The notes: generated by a model not told the origin, from the sequence alone. A stretch of DNA of 28,083 bases from CAZLKT01 sp964560205 (GCA_964560205.1 CAZLKT010000012.1:1-28083), one strand, 5' to 3'. Positions 15,539 to 24,568 are shown, counted from the first letter of the stretch. A program made the numbers and translations.

Positions 15539-17071
15539 TTATTTCTCCAATCCCTCCACTTTCTGGAAAATGGGGGTTGGTGCTGGAAGAGATATGGTGG
15601 TAGACAAAGGCGCACCAAGATCATCAAAAGAAGGTTTTCCTTGGACTCCAAGCTGAGACAAAACCTTCTCACAGGCATCCGGTATAAGCGGCCACAAAAG
15701 CAATGCTGCATCCCGGAGAAAGTGAGTCAAGGCATGAAGCCCATTATTCATAAGTTTTATGTCCTCGGCGCTTCCTTTACACAAGACCCACGGCGCAAGG
15801 TTTGTCATATATTGATTGCCCTGTTGCAATGCAAAAAAGATCTTCTCCACATATCCATGGAGATCTTGGTTCTCCATCAAGGTTGTGAGATCTGATAGGA
15901 GTCTTTGTCCAAAGCATGTAAGGTACCCTGCATCTTTATCAGGATCATGACTTTCTGGGATGGTACCTCCAGTATTTTTTTGTATAAAGGAGAGAACCCG
16001 TTGGACAAGGTTTCCAAAGGTATCCGCAAGTTCCTGATTGATACATATCGTGAGAGCCTCTTCAGAAAAATTTCCATCCTGGCCAAAACGTATGGACTTT
16101 ATGAAAAAGTACCGCACAGCATCTAATCCATATTTTTTGATGAGGGCAAAGGGATCGATGGCATTTCCAAGGGATTTGGAAATCTTGTTTCCATCTTGTG
16201 TCCACCACCCATGGGCGAAAACACGTTGAGGCGGTGTAATACCTGCTGCCATGAGAAATGCCGGCCAGTATACTGTATGAAAACGGAGAATATCTTTCCC
16301 CACAATATGGCAGGAATGGGGCCAGAATTTTTGAAAATCATCACCCTGTACGGAAGGATACCCAAGAGCATTAATATAGTTGGTGAGGGCATCTATCCAT
16401 ACATACATGACGTGCCCGGGATGTCCAGGCACATCTATTCCCCATGTGAGACGGGAACGAGAAATAGCTAAATCCCTCAGACCTGACTGGATAAAACTCA
16501 CGGTCTCATTGTATCGACTTTCTGGAGCAATGGCATGACGATTTTCTTCATAAAATCGCAAAAGAGGCTTTTCCCAATGTGATAAACGGAAGAAATAGCA
16601 GGGCTCCTCTACCCATTCCACGGGTGCACCTGTGGGGGCTATACCGTTGACAAGTTCTGATTCATCATAGAAGGCTTCATCACGAATAGCATACCATCCT
16701 GCATAAGATCCCTCATAGATTTGCCCTTTGGACTCTAAATTTTTCCAAAAGGCCGTGGCGCCGTCTTTATGACGTTTTTCTGTGGTGCGAATAAAGTCGT
16801 CTGGTGTTGCATGAATGTATTGGACCATTTCTTCAAATGGTTTGACCATAATGTCCACATATGTCTGAGGATCCATGCCTTTTTTCGCTGCTTTTTCTGC
16901 CACTTTTGCACCATGCTCATCGGTGCCTGTGAGAAATTTGACATGAGCCCCTTGCTGACGCCAAAACCGAGCTAAAACGTCCGTGGCTAAAACCGTATAA
17001 AAATGCCCGATATGTGGTTCTGCATTAAGATAAAAAATCGGCGTGGTGAGATAGACATACTTTGGAGCCAT
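15539..17071 (-). CDS. metG: Methionyl-tRNA synthetase
   Basis: Charges tRNA-Met with methionine. A class I synthetase of 510 residues: HIGH at 20-23 (AEPHIGHFY), TGTDEHG at 48-54, VGKDILRFH at about 257-265 and the KMSKS-type loop KISKS at 296-300. The anticodon-binding helical domain follows from about residue 340. It lacks the four-cysteine zinc knuckle of the E. coli enzyme and has no C-terminal EMAP/tRNA-binding domain, i.e. the short form. The ATG overlaps the holB stop by one base (TAATG). Last gene of the yebC-lgt-holB-metG operon; it converges with aatA across 69 bases without an obvious terminator. Confidence 0.96.
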   Translation of the reverse strand: MAPKYVYLTTPIFYLNAEPHIGHFYTVLATDVLARFWRQQGAHVKFLTGTDEHGAKVAEKAAKKGMDPQTYVDIMVKPFEEMVQYIHATPDDFIRTTEKRHKDGATAFWKNLESKGQIYEGSYAGWYAIRDEAFYDESELVNGIAPTGAPVEWVEEPCYFFRLSHWEKPLLRFYEENRHAIAPESRYNETVSFIQSGLRDLAISRSRLTWGIDVPGHPGHVMYVWIDALTNYINALGYPSVQGDDFQKFWPHSCHIVGKDILRFHTVYWPAFLMAAGITPPQRVFAHGWWTQDGNKISKSLGNAIDPFALIKKYGLDAVRYFFIKSIRFGQDGNFSEEALTICINQELADTFGNLVQRVLSFIQKNTGGTIPESHDPDKDAGYLTCFGQRLLSDLTTLMENQDLHGYVEKIFFALQQGNQYMTNLAPWVLCKGSAEDIKLMNNGLHALTHFLRDAALLLWPLIPDACEKVLSQLGVQGKPSFDDLGAPLSTTISLPAPTPIFQKVEGLEK

Positions 17072-18021
17072 TATGCTGCACAGAGTTCTGTAGAAATTGG
17101 GCTAAGCATAGTAAAAATTTCGTACAGAAGCAATAGTCCATCGGTATGATACTGGATATGCTCTTGAAAGAGTGTATGACATTTTTTCCATAATGTGTCG
17201 TAACGTTGAAATGTATGCATATCTGCACGCAAAAGTTTTTTATGAAACCATAAGAAGAGAATGTTATAAAAAAAGGTCACATCTTCTTGAAGAAAGGCAA
17301 GAAGCTCTGGAGTAGGAAGTATCATTGTGTGGCCTGTGTTTTCTAAGCTATCCCACAAGAGCTGCCATTTATGATTTTTCTCCAACAGATGGAGTGCATT
17401 TCCAAGACATCCTTGAGCAAGATGCAAGAAAGTCTCCACTCTGGTGGGGTGTGTTATGTGCTCCTGAAAAAGGGCATTGTGCTTCATGTGCTCTAAAAAA
17501 AGCTCGGAGGGGAGGGGGTATACTTTCTGTACCACACATCGTGATCGTAATGTCCATGGAAGCGTTCCCTCATGAGACGTTGTAAAGAAAAAAAGTGTTT
17601 TCTCGGGTGGATCCTCCACGAGCTTTAAAAGCGCATTGATGCTAAACGTACTGAGAAGATGTGCATGAAAAATTCCCACAAGGCGCCAGGAGTTGGTGAA
17701 GGATTTTTGTCCCAAGCGTCCTCGTAACTGTCTTATATCATCCACAGAGGTTGGCGCAGTGTATGTCATGCATTCACTGTGGGTTCCCTGGGCAATGTGA
17801 GTAAAAAGCGGGGCATGAAGAGGGGTGCTGTAAAGATCCTTCCGTGTTTTATATTCCCCTAAGAGAAATCGAGCCACATCATAAAAAAGCATTTTTTTTC
17901 CCACACCGGATGGTCCAGTGAGGATCCAGCTGTGGGGAATTTTTTCTGTGAGGGCATTTTTCTCCCAGATTGTCCAAAAATTTTCTTGATTGAGACAAAA
18001 ACCCTGAGGAACACTAGTCAT
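17071..18021 (-). CDS. holB: DNA polymerase III delta-prime subunit
   Basis: Clamp-loader subunit. The ATG at 18021 has AAGGA six bases upstream and overlaps the lgt stop (ATGA); 316 residues. Walker A-like GPSGVGKK at 36-43, then NALLKLVEDPPEKTLF (about 129-144) and the SRC motif at 160-162 in PWTLRSRCV, typical of delta-prime and gamma subunits. The zinc-binding cysteines of E. coli delta-prime are absent, and the usual acidic Walker B region reads GIFHAHLL, so this subunit is unlikely to hydrolyse ATP, as is known for delta-prime. Overall similarity is modest, but motifs and order agree. Confidence 0.88.
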   Translation of the reverse strand: MTSVPQGFCLNQENFWTIWEKNALTEKIPHSWILTGPSGVGKKMLFYDVARFLLGEYKTRKDLYSTPLHAPLFTHIAQGTHSECMTYTAPTSVDDIRQLRGRLGQKSFTNSWRLVGIFHAHLLSTFSINALLKLVEDPPEKTLFFFTTSHEGTLPWTLRSRCVVQKVYPLPSELFLEHMKHNALFQEHITHPTRVETFLHLAQGCLGNALHLLEKNHKWQLLWDSLENTGHTMILPTPELLAFLQEDVTFFYNILFLWFHKKLLRADMHTFQRYDTLWKKCHTLFQEHIQYHTDGLLLLYEIFTMLSPISTELCAA

Positions 18022-18797
18022 GGTGTATCCTTGCTGGGAAGACACAGAAGAAAGCATCCGAGAAGGAAAAAAGGAATGCTATAGAGCTGCCCCAAAGGCA
18101 GAGAGACGTTATAGAGGGTGAGCATCTCTAGAGGTTCTTTTGTGTACTCCACAAGATATCGTATGATGCTGTACCCGAGGAGGAAGATGCCGGTGAGCCT
18201 TCCAGGAATACGAGAGAAGTGTGTCCTATACAACGCAAAAAGTAAAATTCCCCAGAGTATGATCCCCTCTCCTGCGGCTTCATAAAGCTGGCTTGGGTGT
18301 CGTGGATATGTATCAACGTGTGGGAAAATGATTCCCCAGGGTAAGGTTGTTATTCGACCATAAAGCTCTTGATTGAGGAAATTTGCTATGCGTCCCCACA
18401 GAAATCCAAAGGGTGCCACACAGGACCACGCATCCCATAGCGACAAAAGAGTATGGCCATTTTTTTTGCTGTAAAACCAGAAAGCGCATGCGATGCCTAT
18501 GAGCCCCCCGTGAAAAGCCATGCCACCTTCCCATACTTTTAAGATATCCAAAGGATGTGAGAAGTAGGGCTGTGGATGATAAAGAAGAATATGGCCCACA
18601 CGGCCCCCTAGGATAATCCCTGCCATGCCCCACATGACACTGTCATCAAGGATATGTGATGTAAGCTTTGGAATAAAAGGTACAACATATTTTCGACACA
18701 AAAACCACGCCCCAAGCATGCCAAATGCATAAGAGAGGCCGTACCAACGTACTGGCCATGACATGATGTGAAAAGCAATGGGGGATGGAAATGTCAT
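18018..18797 (-). CDS. lgt: Prolipoprotein diacylglyceryl transferase
   Basis: Inner-membrane enzyme that transfers diacylglycerol from phosphatidylglycerol to the lipobox cysteine of prolipoproteins; Pal in this window would be a substrate. 259 residues with about seven membrane segments. The family signature GRIANFLNQELYGR is at 135-148, catalytic-region H96 lies in GGMAFHGGLIG, and RHPSQLYEA and the late IRYLVEY motif are present. Its ATG overlaps the yebC stop (ATGA), and its stop overlaps the holB ATG the same way. Confidence 0.95.
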   Translation of the reverse strand: MTFPSPIAFHIMSWPVRWYGLSYAFGMLGAWFLCRKYVVPFIPKLTSHILDDSVMWGMAGIILGGRVGHILLYHPQPYFSHPLDILKVWEGGMAFHGGLIGIACAFWFYSKKNGHTLLSLWDAWSCVAPFGFLWGRIANFLNQELYGRITTLPWGIIFPHVDTYPRHPSQLYEAAGEGIILWGILLFALYRTHFSRIPGRLTGIFLLGYSIIRYLVEYTKEPLEMLTLYNVSLPLGQLYSIPFFLLGCFLLCLPSKDTP

Positions 18798-19558
18798 AAC
18801 GTTGCGTTATCGTCCCTATGTGATGGATCATCCGTAGCATTTTCTGCATTATGCCAGACAGCTTGCACATCGTTGTGATCATCTAAAGCCTGCAGCAGTT
18901 TCGAAAGATTATTCCATTTTTCAGCAGAGTCAATGCGCACCATGGTATCTGGTTTCCATATAATCTGTGCAAAAACTGGTGTTCCGCCATCTTTCTCCAG
19001 ATGTTCCTGGACCGCATAAAGCAGGTCTTTTGGGCAAAAAATAGTGCACATATCACCTTCTTGCGTAAAATCCTCGGCTCCCGCCTCCAAAGCCATCATC
19101 ATCAGATTTTCATGGAGGTCCTGCGGTTTTTCATATATAACGCATCCCAGCTGACGAAAAACGAAACTCGCAGCATTCTTTTCCGCCATTTTCCCATTAT
19201 TTTTTCCAAAAATCGTCCGAAGCTCTGGCGTGGTGCGATTTCGATTATCTGTTAAAACTTCCACAATAATGGAGACATTTTCCGGTCCAAAACCCTCATG
19301 ACGAAGGGTCTCCAGCATATCCATTGTTTCGTTTTCAGAAATTTTTTTCAGAGTACGATCGATATTTTCCTTAGGCACATTTGCTTGACGGGCATTGATC
19401 AACGCAGTCCGAAGTCGAGCATTGGATTCTGGATCCACTCCTCCCGCCTTGGCAGCCACTGCGATCTCATGTTGTAGTCTCGTAAAAAGTTTCGCTCGCT
19501 TTGCATCCTGGGCATTCTTTCGATGCATAATATTTTTAAATTGCGAATGACCCGCCAT
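18794..19558 (-). CDS. yebC: YebC/PmpR family translation factor or regulator
   Basis: 254 residues starting MAGHSQFKNIMHRKNAQDAKR, the invariant N-terminus of the YebC family (HSxxxNIxHRK). RLRTALINARQANVPKENIDR and YEGFGP-like HEGFGPENVSIIVE follow. Family members act on ribosomes stalled at proline stretches or as DNA-binding regulators; which applies here cannot be told. An AAGGGA ribosome binding site lies upstream of the ATG. The C-terminus carries a short acidic, Asp/Asn-rich extension (ENATDDPSHRDDNATL). First protein gene after tRNA-Pro and head of the overlapping lgt-holB-metG set. Confidence 0.93.
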   Translation of the reverse strand: MAGHSQFKNIMHRKNAQDAKRAKLFTRLQHEIAVAAKAGGVDPESNARLRTALINARQANVPKENIDRTLKKISENETMDMLETLRHEGFGPENVSIIVEVLTDNRNRTTPELRTIFGKNNGKMAEKNAASFVFRQLGCVIYEKPQDLHENLMMMALEAGAEDFTQEGDMCTIFCPKDLLYAVQEHLEKDGGTPVFAQIIWKPDTMVRIDSAEKWNNLSKLLQALDDHNDVQAVWHNAENATDDPSHRDDNATL

Positions 19559-19593
19559 GGCTCTGTCCCTTTATGATGGAAAAAAATTTTCAC

Positions 19594-19670
19594 TGGTCGG
19601 GGTGAGAGGATTTGAACCTCCGGCCCCCTGCTCCCAAAGCAGATGCGCTACCAGACTGCGCTACACCCCG
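19594..19670 (-). tRNA. tRNA-Pro (anticodon TGG), CCA encoded
   Basis: A complete cloverleaf on the minus strand: acceptor CGGGGTG/CACCCCG, D-arm GCGC/GCGC, anticodon stem TCTGC/GCAGG with loop TTTGGGA (anticodon TGG), T-arm GGAGG/CCTCT with loop TTCAAAT, discriminator A and encoded CCA; 77 bases. It reads proline codons CCA/CCG and, with wobble modification, other CCN codons. yebC starts 35 bases downstream on the same strand. Confidence 0.96.
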
Positions 19671-19958
19671 ATGCCAAACAGTATGACAAAATTTCACAAA
19701 AGATTCTACTTTTTTTTCTCATGCCTTCTGAAAAAAAATGAAAAAAATTTTTTATAAATTCTTTTTACCCCGTTGCTTCACAAGATTTTTTTTGGGGGAT
19801 GAAAAAATGTTCCATAAAATTTTATGAAATACATATTTTGTAATTCATTGTTTTTAATGAAAATTTTTTAATATTAAAAAAAATATAGTTGCACGTGTTG
19901 CATATTTCAAAATAAGACTGTATCTTCATCACGTAGGTATTTTAACAAAGAGGACATA
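19671..19958. other. AT-rich divergent intergenic region between tRNA-Pro and an outer-membrane gene
   Basis: Nearly pure A/T runs with no coding potential. The right part holds the promoter of the outer-membrane gene. No clear promoter for tRNA-Pro could be fixed; a CATACT box about 15 bases upstream of the tRNA is the best -10 candidate but lacks a good -35. Confidence 0.5.
19898..19926 (+). promoter_or_regulatory. Candidate promoter of the outer-membrane protein gene at 19959
   Basis: TTGCAT (19898-19903) and TATCTT (19921-19926) with a 17-base spacer, followed by a leader ending in AAAGAGGA five bases or so before the ATG. Confidence 0.55.
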
Positions 19959-20768
19959 ATGATTAACAAAATGAAAGGCGCTTTCCTTCTTTTGTCAGCT
20001 CTTCCATGCTTGGTTTCTGCTGAGAATTCTGCAGTTTGCGTTCAGACAGAAAAGGGATCCCATGCTCGTTTTTATATCGGAGCTGACATTGGATCTTCCT
20101 GGAGACTTCCAGATTCTTTTGTGCAAGATGTGGCTGGAGAGGAGTCCACCATCGATTTGGTAGATGATTTCACCAACATAGATATGGGATTCAGCGCAGC
20201 TGGTACCCTCGGGTATGATCGTATTTATGGACATTTCTTGGTTGGTGCTTTTGCTCGTCTTGGTATCAGCAATTCTTCCTGCAGTGGTGAAGTAAGTGCA
20301 TATCAAGAGGTTGCTGGCAAAGAAGATGCCGCGAAAGATGATGCGGATGCTCCTGCTTCTGCAGAGATAGAGTTCGTTGATCATTCTCGTATGTTTACGC
20401 AGATTGGTATGCGTATTGGTATGCAAATGAGAGAGGTTTTGCTTTTTGCATCTGTGGCATACTATGGAGCTTTCGTGAAGAGCGCTCTATGGGATAAGAG
20501 AATTGACAATGATGCGCTTGCCGTTATTGATTCTGATATTACATGGAGAAACGGTGTGTCCGTGGCCATTGGTTTGGATTATTCCATCTCTCCTGATGTG
20601 TTGATTGGTGTGTCTTTGTCCACAAATTTCGTGGCTCCCATCACGACACTCTCTACAGAAGGGTATGATTTCAAAAATGATTTTGCCGCTGATTTTGCTT
20701 TGGAAAGCCGTCCAACAGACATGGCAGTTATGTTTGGTGTGAAGCGTCTTTTTGGAAAAAGCAAATAA
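19959..20768 (+). CDS. Outer-membrane beta-barrel protein
   Basis: 269 residues. A signal peptide (MINKMKGAFLLLSALPCLVSA, cleavage likely after A21) is followed by a chain of alternating hydrophobic strands typical of small outer-membrane barrels: RFYIGADIGSSW near the start, then FSAAGTLGYDRIYGHFLVGAFARLG, TQIGMRIGMQMREVLLFASVAYYG and a final VMFGVKRLF strand. A loop at about 125-135 is rich in Ala and Asp. The first-strand pattern (YxGxDxG) is shared with the array proteins further right, so it may be a distant relative, but it is shorter and lacks both array signatures. It has its own promoter, a strong ribosome binding site and a strong terminator, suggesting high expression. No specific function can be assigned. 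Confidence 0.8.
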   Translation: MINKMKGAFLLLSALPCLVSAENSAVCVQTEKGSHARFYIGADIGSSWRLPDSFVQDVAGEESTIDLVDDFTNIDMGFSAAGTLGYDRIYGHFLVGAFARLGISNSSCSGEVSAYQEVAGKEDAAKDDADAPASAEIEFVDHSRMFTQIGMRIGMQMREVLLFASVAYYGAFVKSALWDKRIDNDALAVIDSDITWRNGVSVAIGLDYSISPDVLIGVSLSTNFVAPITTLSTEGYDFKNDFAADFALESRPTDMAVMFGVKRLFGKSK

Positions 20769-20818
20769 GTATTGTAGAAAAAATTTTTTGAAAAAAATTT
20801 TCTTCGAAAAAGTACGAA

Positions 20819-20849
20819 AGCACCCTCATTTTGTGAGGGTGCTTTTTTT
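20819..20849 (+). terminator. Strong rho-independent terminator of the outer-membrane gene
   Basis: A perfect 10-bp stem, AGCACCCTCA (20819-20828) with TGAGGGTGCT (20834-20843), with a five-base loop and a run of seven T (20843-20849). Confidence 0.95.
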
Positions 20850-21097
20850 ATGACCTCATTTTATCTTTCTTTTTACATTTTTAAAAAATATTTTACATAT
20901 TTTTCTTTTTGCATTTTTTATATTTTTATCTCAATATAAATTAAAATAAAAAATTAAACTGAATTTATAAATATTTTTTTATATTTTTTTGTATAGAAGA
21001 ATAACGCCATGCCCCATTCTTTTTCCTCTTTTGTGTCCTTCCATTCTCTGATATATGTTTAGAAAAAGTTTTTTGATGAGTTGGGGGGCGGTGCGCT
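20850..21097. other. AT-rich leader region upstream of the surface-protein array
   Basis: About 250 bases, very AT-rich from 20870 to 21000, without a gene. A TATAGA box near 20994 could be a -10 element, but the poly-T context makes a -35 call impossible. It presumably holds the promoter for the first gene pair. A purine-rich GGGGGG run lies about ten bases before the first ATG. Confidence 0.4.
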
Positions 21098-22255
21098 ATG
21101 AAAAAAAGCCTTATGGTGGCTTTGGCGATGGTTTTAGTGGGAGAAATGTCTTTTTGTGGAAGGGTCTGCGGCGATGGGGAGCCTGTGACATATCCTTCTG
21201 GTGGAGCCAGTGCTTTCTGTGGTGTACATCTTGGTGTTGCTGTGGGGTTGAGCTCCAATAGTGGAGCTATGCAGGCGTCTTCTTCCAATATACTTTTTGA
21301 AACCCTAGAAGAAGGGCTGATGCCTTCCTTTTACCAAAGTGGCACAGCAATTGCTGCCCCTCCTTATGCTCCAGAACAGCCAGGATTCATCACCACAGAT
21401 TTTCAGATAGGCTCTGGCGGGATGATTCATGGTGGATGGGATACACAGTGGCTTGTGGATATCAGGGCGGGATATTATGGCCTCTGGAGTAAAAGCAGCC
21501 TCTGTGGTGTGGAGCTTCGATACCTTTTTATGCCACAAAAACTCAATTTTTCCACAATGCTTTCCGGAAATACCCTTACAACAAAAGTGGAAATTGATCC
21601 GGTGTCTCCTGGGGTGAATTTTGGTGCCACGTCTGTTGCCAATAATGATGGTTTTTATAATGGTATTTCCCTTTCTAGTGCTGGGTCCCCCGAGAAGCCT
21701 GTGGATTTTGGTCTTTTTCAGTATAAAGTGACAGGAGATTTGGACTTTTCCATTCAGAGTGGAAGTACCCTGGAGGCAGTTCTGTCTTTGGGACATTCCT
21801 TTACAAGCAACTCTGCGATTTTTTTCAAAATTGGAGCCGCTGTGGGATTCTGGCATCTGGAGGGAAATGCCAATATAACTGCGGATTGTGATGCATATTG
21901 GCCCATAAGCTATCCTCCAATTTTGAATTCTTCTGGCAGCGTTGTAGGAGAGTTTGTTTCCAAGAGCTATGCCTATGGTGATGAGGATACGGGGTTGGAT
22001 GCCGAAATTTCGTTTTCCCAGGGTAAAACTTTTGTAGGCATTATTTTTGTGCCCACCATGAACTTTAAGATAACAGAGAGCATTATGTCTTTTGCAGAGG
22101 TGAAAATTTCCTACTATCCTGGTCGATCCTTTGCTTTAGATCTCAGCGAATATGACATGGGGGATAACAGCTCCATGAATGTGGAGCTTCGAGGGCTGAA
22201 TAATGTGGGTGTCTTCTTGGGGCTCACCTGTATTCTTGGCAATAGTGAGGAGTGA
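21098..22255 (+). CDS. Array surface protein A1 (A-type)
   Basis: 385 residues. A signal peptide (MKKSLMVALAMVLVGEMSFC, cleavage near residues 19-25) is followed by a beta-strand-rich chain probably forming an outer-membrane barrel: HLGVAVGL (first strand), WLVDIRAGYYGLW (about 118-130), FFKIGAAVGFWHLEG (about 242-256), FVGIIFVPTMNFKI and a final VGVFLGLTCIL. A-type signatures are LMPSFY at 74-79 and FWHLEG at 251-256, matching LTPSFY/AWTIEG in A2 and VSPTYY/FWDVDG in A3. The chain ends in GNSEE, not in a terminal Phe. It is followed after 46 bases by B1 and is probably co-transcribed with it. No function is known; variable surface antigen or porin are possible. Confidence 0.82.
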   Translation: MKKSLMVALAMVLVGEMSFCGRVCGDGEPVTYPSGGASAFCGVHLGVAVGLSSNSGAMQASSSNILFETLEEGLMPSFYQSGTAIAAPPYAPEQPGFITTDFQIGSGGMIHGGWDTQWLVDIRAGYYGLWSKSSLCGVELRYLFMPQKLNFSTMLSGNTLTTKVEIDPVSPGVNFGATSVANNDGFYNGISLSSAGSPEKPVDFGLFQYKVTGDLDFSIQSGSTLEAVLSLGHSFTSNSAIFFKIGAAVGFWHLEGNANITADCDAYWPISYPPILNSSGSVVGEFVSKSYAYGDEDTGLDAEISFSQGKTFVGIIFVPTMNFKITESIMSFAEVKISYYPGRSFALDLSEYDMGDNSSMNVELRGLNNVGVFLGLTCILGNSEE

Positions 22256-22301
22256 TAATGAGATGTTTATCGTACCGCAAAAAAAAAATGAGGAGTTCGC
22301 A

Positions 22302-23435
22302 ATGAGGGGATTTATGCAGAGAATTGTTTCTGGAACTTTTAGGAAGAACATGATGCTTGTCCTGTGGGGTCTTGGAGTTTTTGCACAGGGAGCTGGAGCG
22401 TATTATACAGAAGAGGGCGAATGCGGAGATGAGGGTTCCCTTGCAAAAGCAAGCTTTGCAGGGGGGTACATTGGCTGTTGTGTAGGCATTTCTCATCAAG
22501 ATGCAAAGGGCGATGTATCCTTGGACGAGTTTTCTTTAGAGTCTGGTTCAGAAGATGAAGATATTCCTCCTGAGGGAATTCTTTCTTCCACTGCTGGAGG
22601 TGGTATGGGGAGATATTTTGTCACCCATAAATTCTCTGGTATGGAGGAATTTCCTTTTTCTGGTGGGGCCACGTCCTTCATTATAGATTTTCGTGGTGGG
22701 TATCGTTTTGCTGTGAGTCAATTTTGTCTTTTAGGCATTGAGGCAGATTTTATTTATCGGTCCGGTCATGGGGCGCAGTGTTCAACGGCTCTTTCTGGCC
22801 AACAAGGGGCAGAGTTTGATAATTTTCAGCAGGGAGATGTTTTACAGGTCCCCACGGATGTTGCTGCATCTCAAAACCTTGCATTTCTCAGTTCTGTTGA
22901 CGAAGAAGACGAGCCTCTTAAAGTGGTGGTGGAGAATCAAGTGAACTTTCAAGCTTTTGTTCGAAATAATTGGATAATGGAAATTTCTGGACTTATGGGG
23001 GTTGTGGTGGACAAGCGGTGTCTTGTCAGTGTAAAAGTTGGGGTTGCTTTTTTAAATTGGGTGGTCACCCATAATGTGACGGGAGAGTATGGAAGCTCTG
23101 GATATTTTGTGGATCAGTTTTCCGGAGCAAGTGGAACACCACCGCAAACTATTTCTTGGGCGTGGGAAGACGATGGAGGGCCTGTTCTGAAAGATGTGGA
23201 AGGCATGTCCGGTAAGTATTCCATGTGGCGTGCTGGAGTGCTCATTGCCCCCAACGTGGAAGTTACCATTAATCCACAATTATCATTTTTTCTGGAGCCA
23301 AAAATTATTCTTCCGGGGGAGGCCTTGAGCGGAGAGGGAACTTTAGAAACACCCCATGAGCTTAGTGTGCCCTATTCTAGTACATTCCACTCCACCATTG
23401 TCATAGGTACCATGGGATTTAGATTTAGGTTATAG
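22302..23435 (+). CDS. Array surface protein B1 (B-type)
   Basis: 377 residues from the ATG at 22302, chosen because AGGAG lies six bases upstream; the frame stays open back to 22203, but that part overlaps A1 and has no signal sequence. The signal peptide (residues about 11-33) ends AQGAGA. Strands include FAGGYIGCCVGI, FIIDFRGGYRFAV (about 126-138), VSVKVGVAFLNW (about 242-253), MWRAGVLIAPNVEVTI and a final VIGTMGFRFRL. B-type signatures: ESGS at 80-83 with EGIL at 91-94, and GEYGSSGYFVDQFSG at 261-275 followed by ISWAWEDD. The long acidic inserts (SEDEDIPP, VDEEDEP) probably lie in surface loops. Paired with A1. Confidence 0.82.
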   Translation: MRGFMQRIVSGTFRKNMMLVLWGLGVFAQGAGAYYTEEGECGDEGSLAKASFAGGYIGCCVGISHQDAKGDVSLDEFSLESGSEDEDIPPEGILSSTAGGGMGRYFVTHKFSGMEEFPFSGGATSFIIDFRGGYRFAVSQFCLLGIEADFIYRSGHGAQCSTALSGQQGAEFDNFQQGDVLQVPTDVAASQNLAFLSSVDEEDEPLKVVVENQVNFQAFVRNNWIMEISGLMGVVVDKRCLVSVKVGVAFLNWVVTHNVTGEYGSSGYFVDQFSGASGTPPQTISWAWEDDGGPVLKDVEGMSGKYSMWRAGVLIAPNVEVTINPQLSFFLEPKIILPGEALSGEGTLETPHELSVPYSSTFHSTIVIGTMGFRFRL

Positions 23436-23530
23436 GTATGCAGAAAACGTGTTGGCGAAAAAACTTATTCTGAGGTTTTAAAAAAATATTTATCTCATCT
23501 CAGTCTCTCTTAATAAAAAAAGGGGACACA

Positions 23531-24550
23531 TTGGTTTTTTTTCTGTTGAGCATCATACTCTCCCTTTTTTCGACAATTGCGGGGGCATCCCGTGTTTTTT
23601 CTGGGCCTTATGCCAGTTTTTATGCTTCTCTTGTGTTCAGCGGTGTGGACATACGGGCTGAAGGAAAAGATACGTCTTCATTTATTGTGGGACCTCTGAC
23701 GCCATCTTTTTATAATAAGGCCGGGGACCCATATACGCCCACATATGCCCTTGAGGGAGAGGGGCTTACGTTCTCCACACAAGGTGCTTGGAGCTACGAT
23801 TCTTCTTCCTATGCATGGAGCATAAACTTTTCTCCGGATGTGCGCTGTGGATACACATTTTCTCTGCCCCATAATTTTTTGGTGGGCATAGAGGCAGGTG
23901 GGATTTTCTTCGTAGGGCCACGGCTTTCTTGTCATGCGTCTCTTGATGCCACTACTCACGAGACAAAAATTTTCAGCGCCCCATCATCACAAGGACATAT
24001 GGCTCGCATGGGGGCGCGTTTCATGAATAGCTACAGTCACTATCCCACAAAAACGCCATCTTACTTTCAATATGAGAGTGGGGGCACCATGGATATTGAG
24101 ATGGATCATCTTTTTTCTCCAAGTGTTACCCTGAATCTTGGCTATGAAGTGGAAGACTGTGGTGCTTTTTTCGTAAAAGCAGGACTCATAGGTGGGGCAT
24201 GGACCATTGAAGGGATGGCCAGTCTTTCTCCCTCTCGCGATCTTATGTGGTCCAATTATGTGAGTGATGTTACACATCAAAGCCAATCCCATCTTTATCG
24301 AGACTCCGCCTCTATGAATGATGTAGAGAAAGAAAAGTCTTTTACGTCTACCCCATTTGTTAAGGGCATTGTTGTGGCGCCTTCTCTTCATATGAAAGTG
24401 GCCCCGAATATTGTGATGACAGGAGAGGTCAGGGTCTGTTTTTATTCTTCTTTTGTTATAGAAAACGAAAATTTTGATGCTGCAGAGCTTTCCATTCATC
24501 GCATGAACCAGCTCTTTTGTTCCGTTGGTTTTTCGTATTTTTTTTCATAG
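23531..24550 (+). CDS. Array surface protein A2 (A-type), TTG start
   Basis: 339 residues. No ATG or GTG is suitably placed; TTG at 23531 with AGGGG five bases or so upstream gives a clean signal peptide (FFLLSIILSLFSTIAGA, cleavage near residue 19). Strands: FSGPYASFYASLVFSG, WSINFSPDVRCGYTF (about 96-110), FLVGIEAGGIFFVG, FFVKAGLIGGAWTIEG (about 213-228), VKGIVVAPSLHMKV and terminal CSVGFSYFFS. A-type signatures: LTPSFY at 56-61 and AWTIEG at 223-228. It is 95 bases after B1 and only 18 bases before B2. The TTG start may lower its translation relative to its neighbours. Confidence 0.8.
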   Translation: MVFFLLSIILSLFSTIAGASRVFSGPYASFYASLVFSGVDIRAEGKDTSSFIVGPLTPSFYNKAGDPYTPTYALEGEGLTFSTQGAWSYDSSSYAWSINFSPDVRCGYTFSLPHNFLVGIEAGGIFFVGPRLSCHASLDATTHETKIFSAPSSQGHMARMGARFMNSYSHYPTKTPSYFQYESGGTMDIEMDHLFSPSVTLNLGYEVEDCGAFFVKAGLIGGAWTIEGMASLSPSRDLMWSNYVSDVTHQSQSHLYRDSASMNDVEKEKSFTSTPFVKGIVVAPSLHMKVAPNIVMTGEVRVCFYSSFVIENENFDAAELSIHRMNQLFCSVGFSYFFS

Positions 24551-24568
24551 TGGCATAGAGAGGAAAAA

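Noticed and set aside
21055..21261. Plus-strand frame starting just before A1 in another reading frame
   Set aside because: Almost fully overlaps A1's signal peptide region; Trp/Cys-rich out-of-frame translation without support.
22203..22301. 33-codon N-terminal extension of B1
   Set aside because: It overlaps A1, puts the signal peptide in the interior and lacks a ribosome binding site; the ATG at 22302 has AGGAG.
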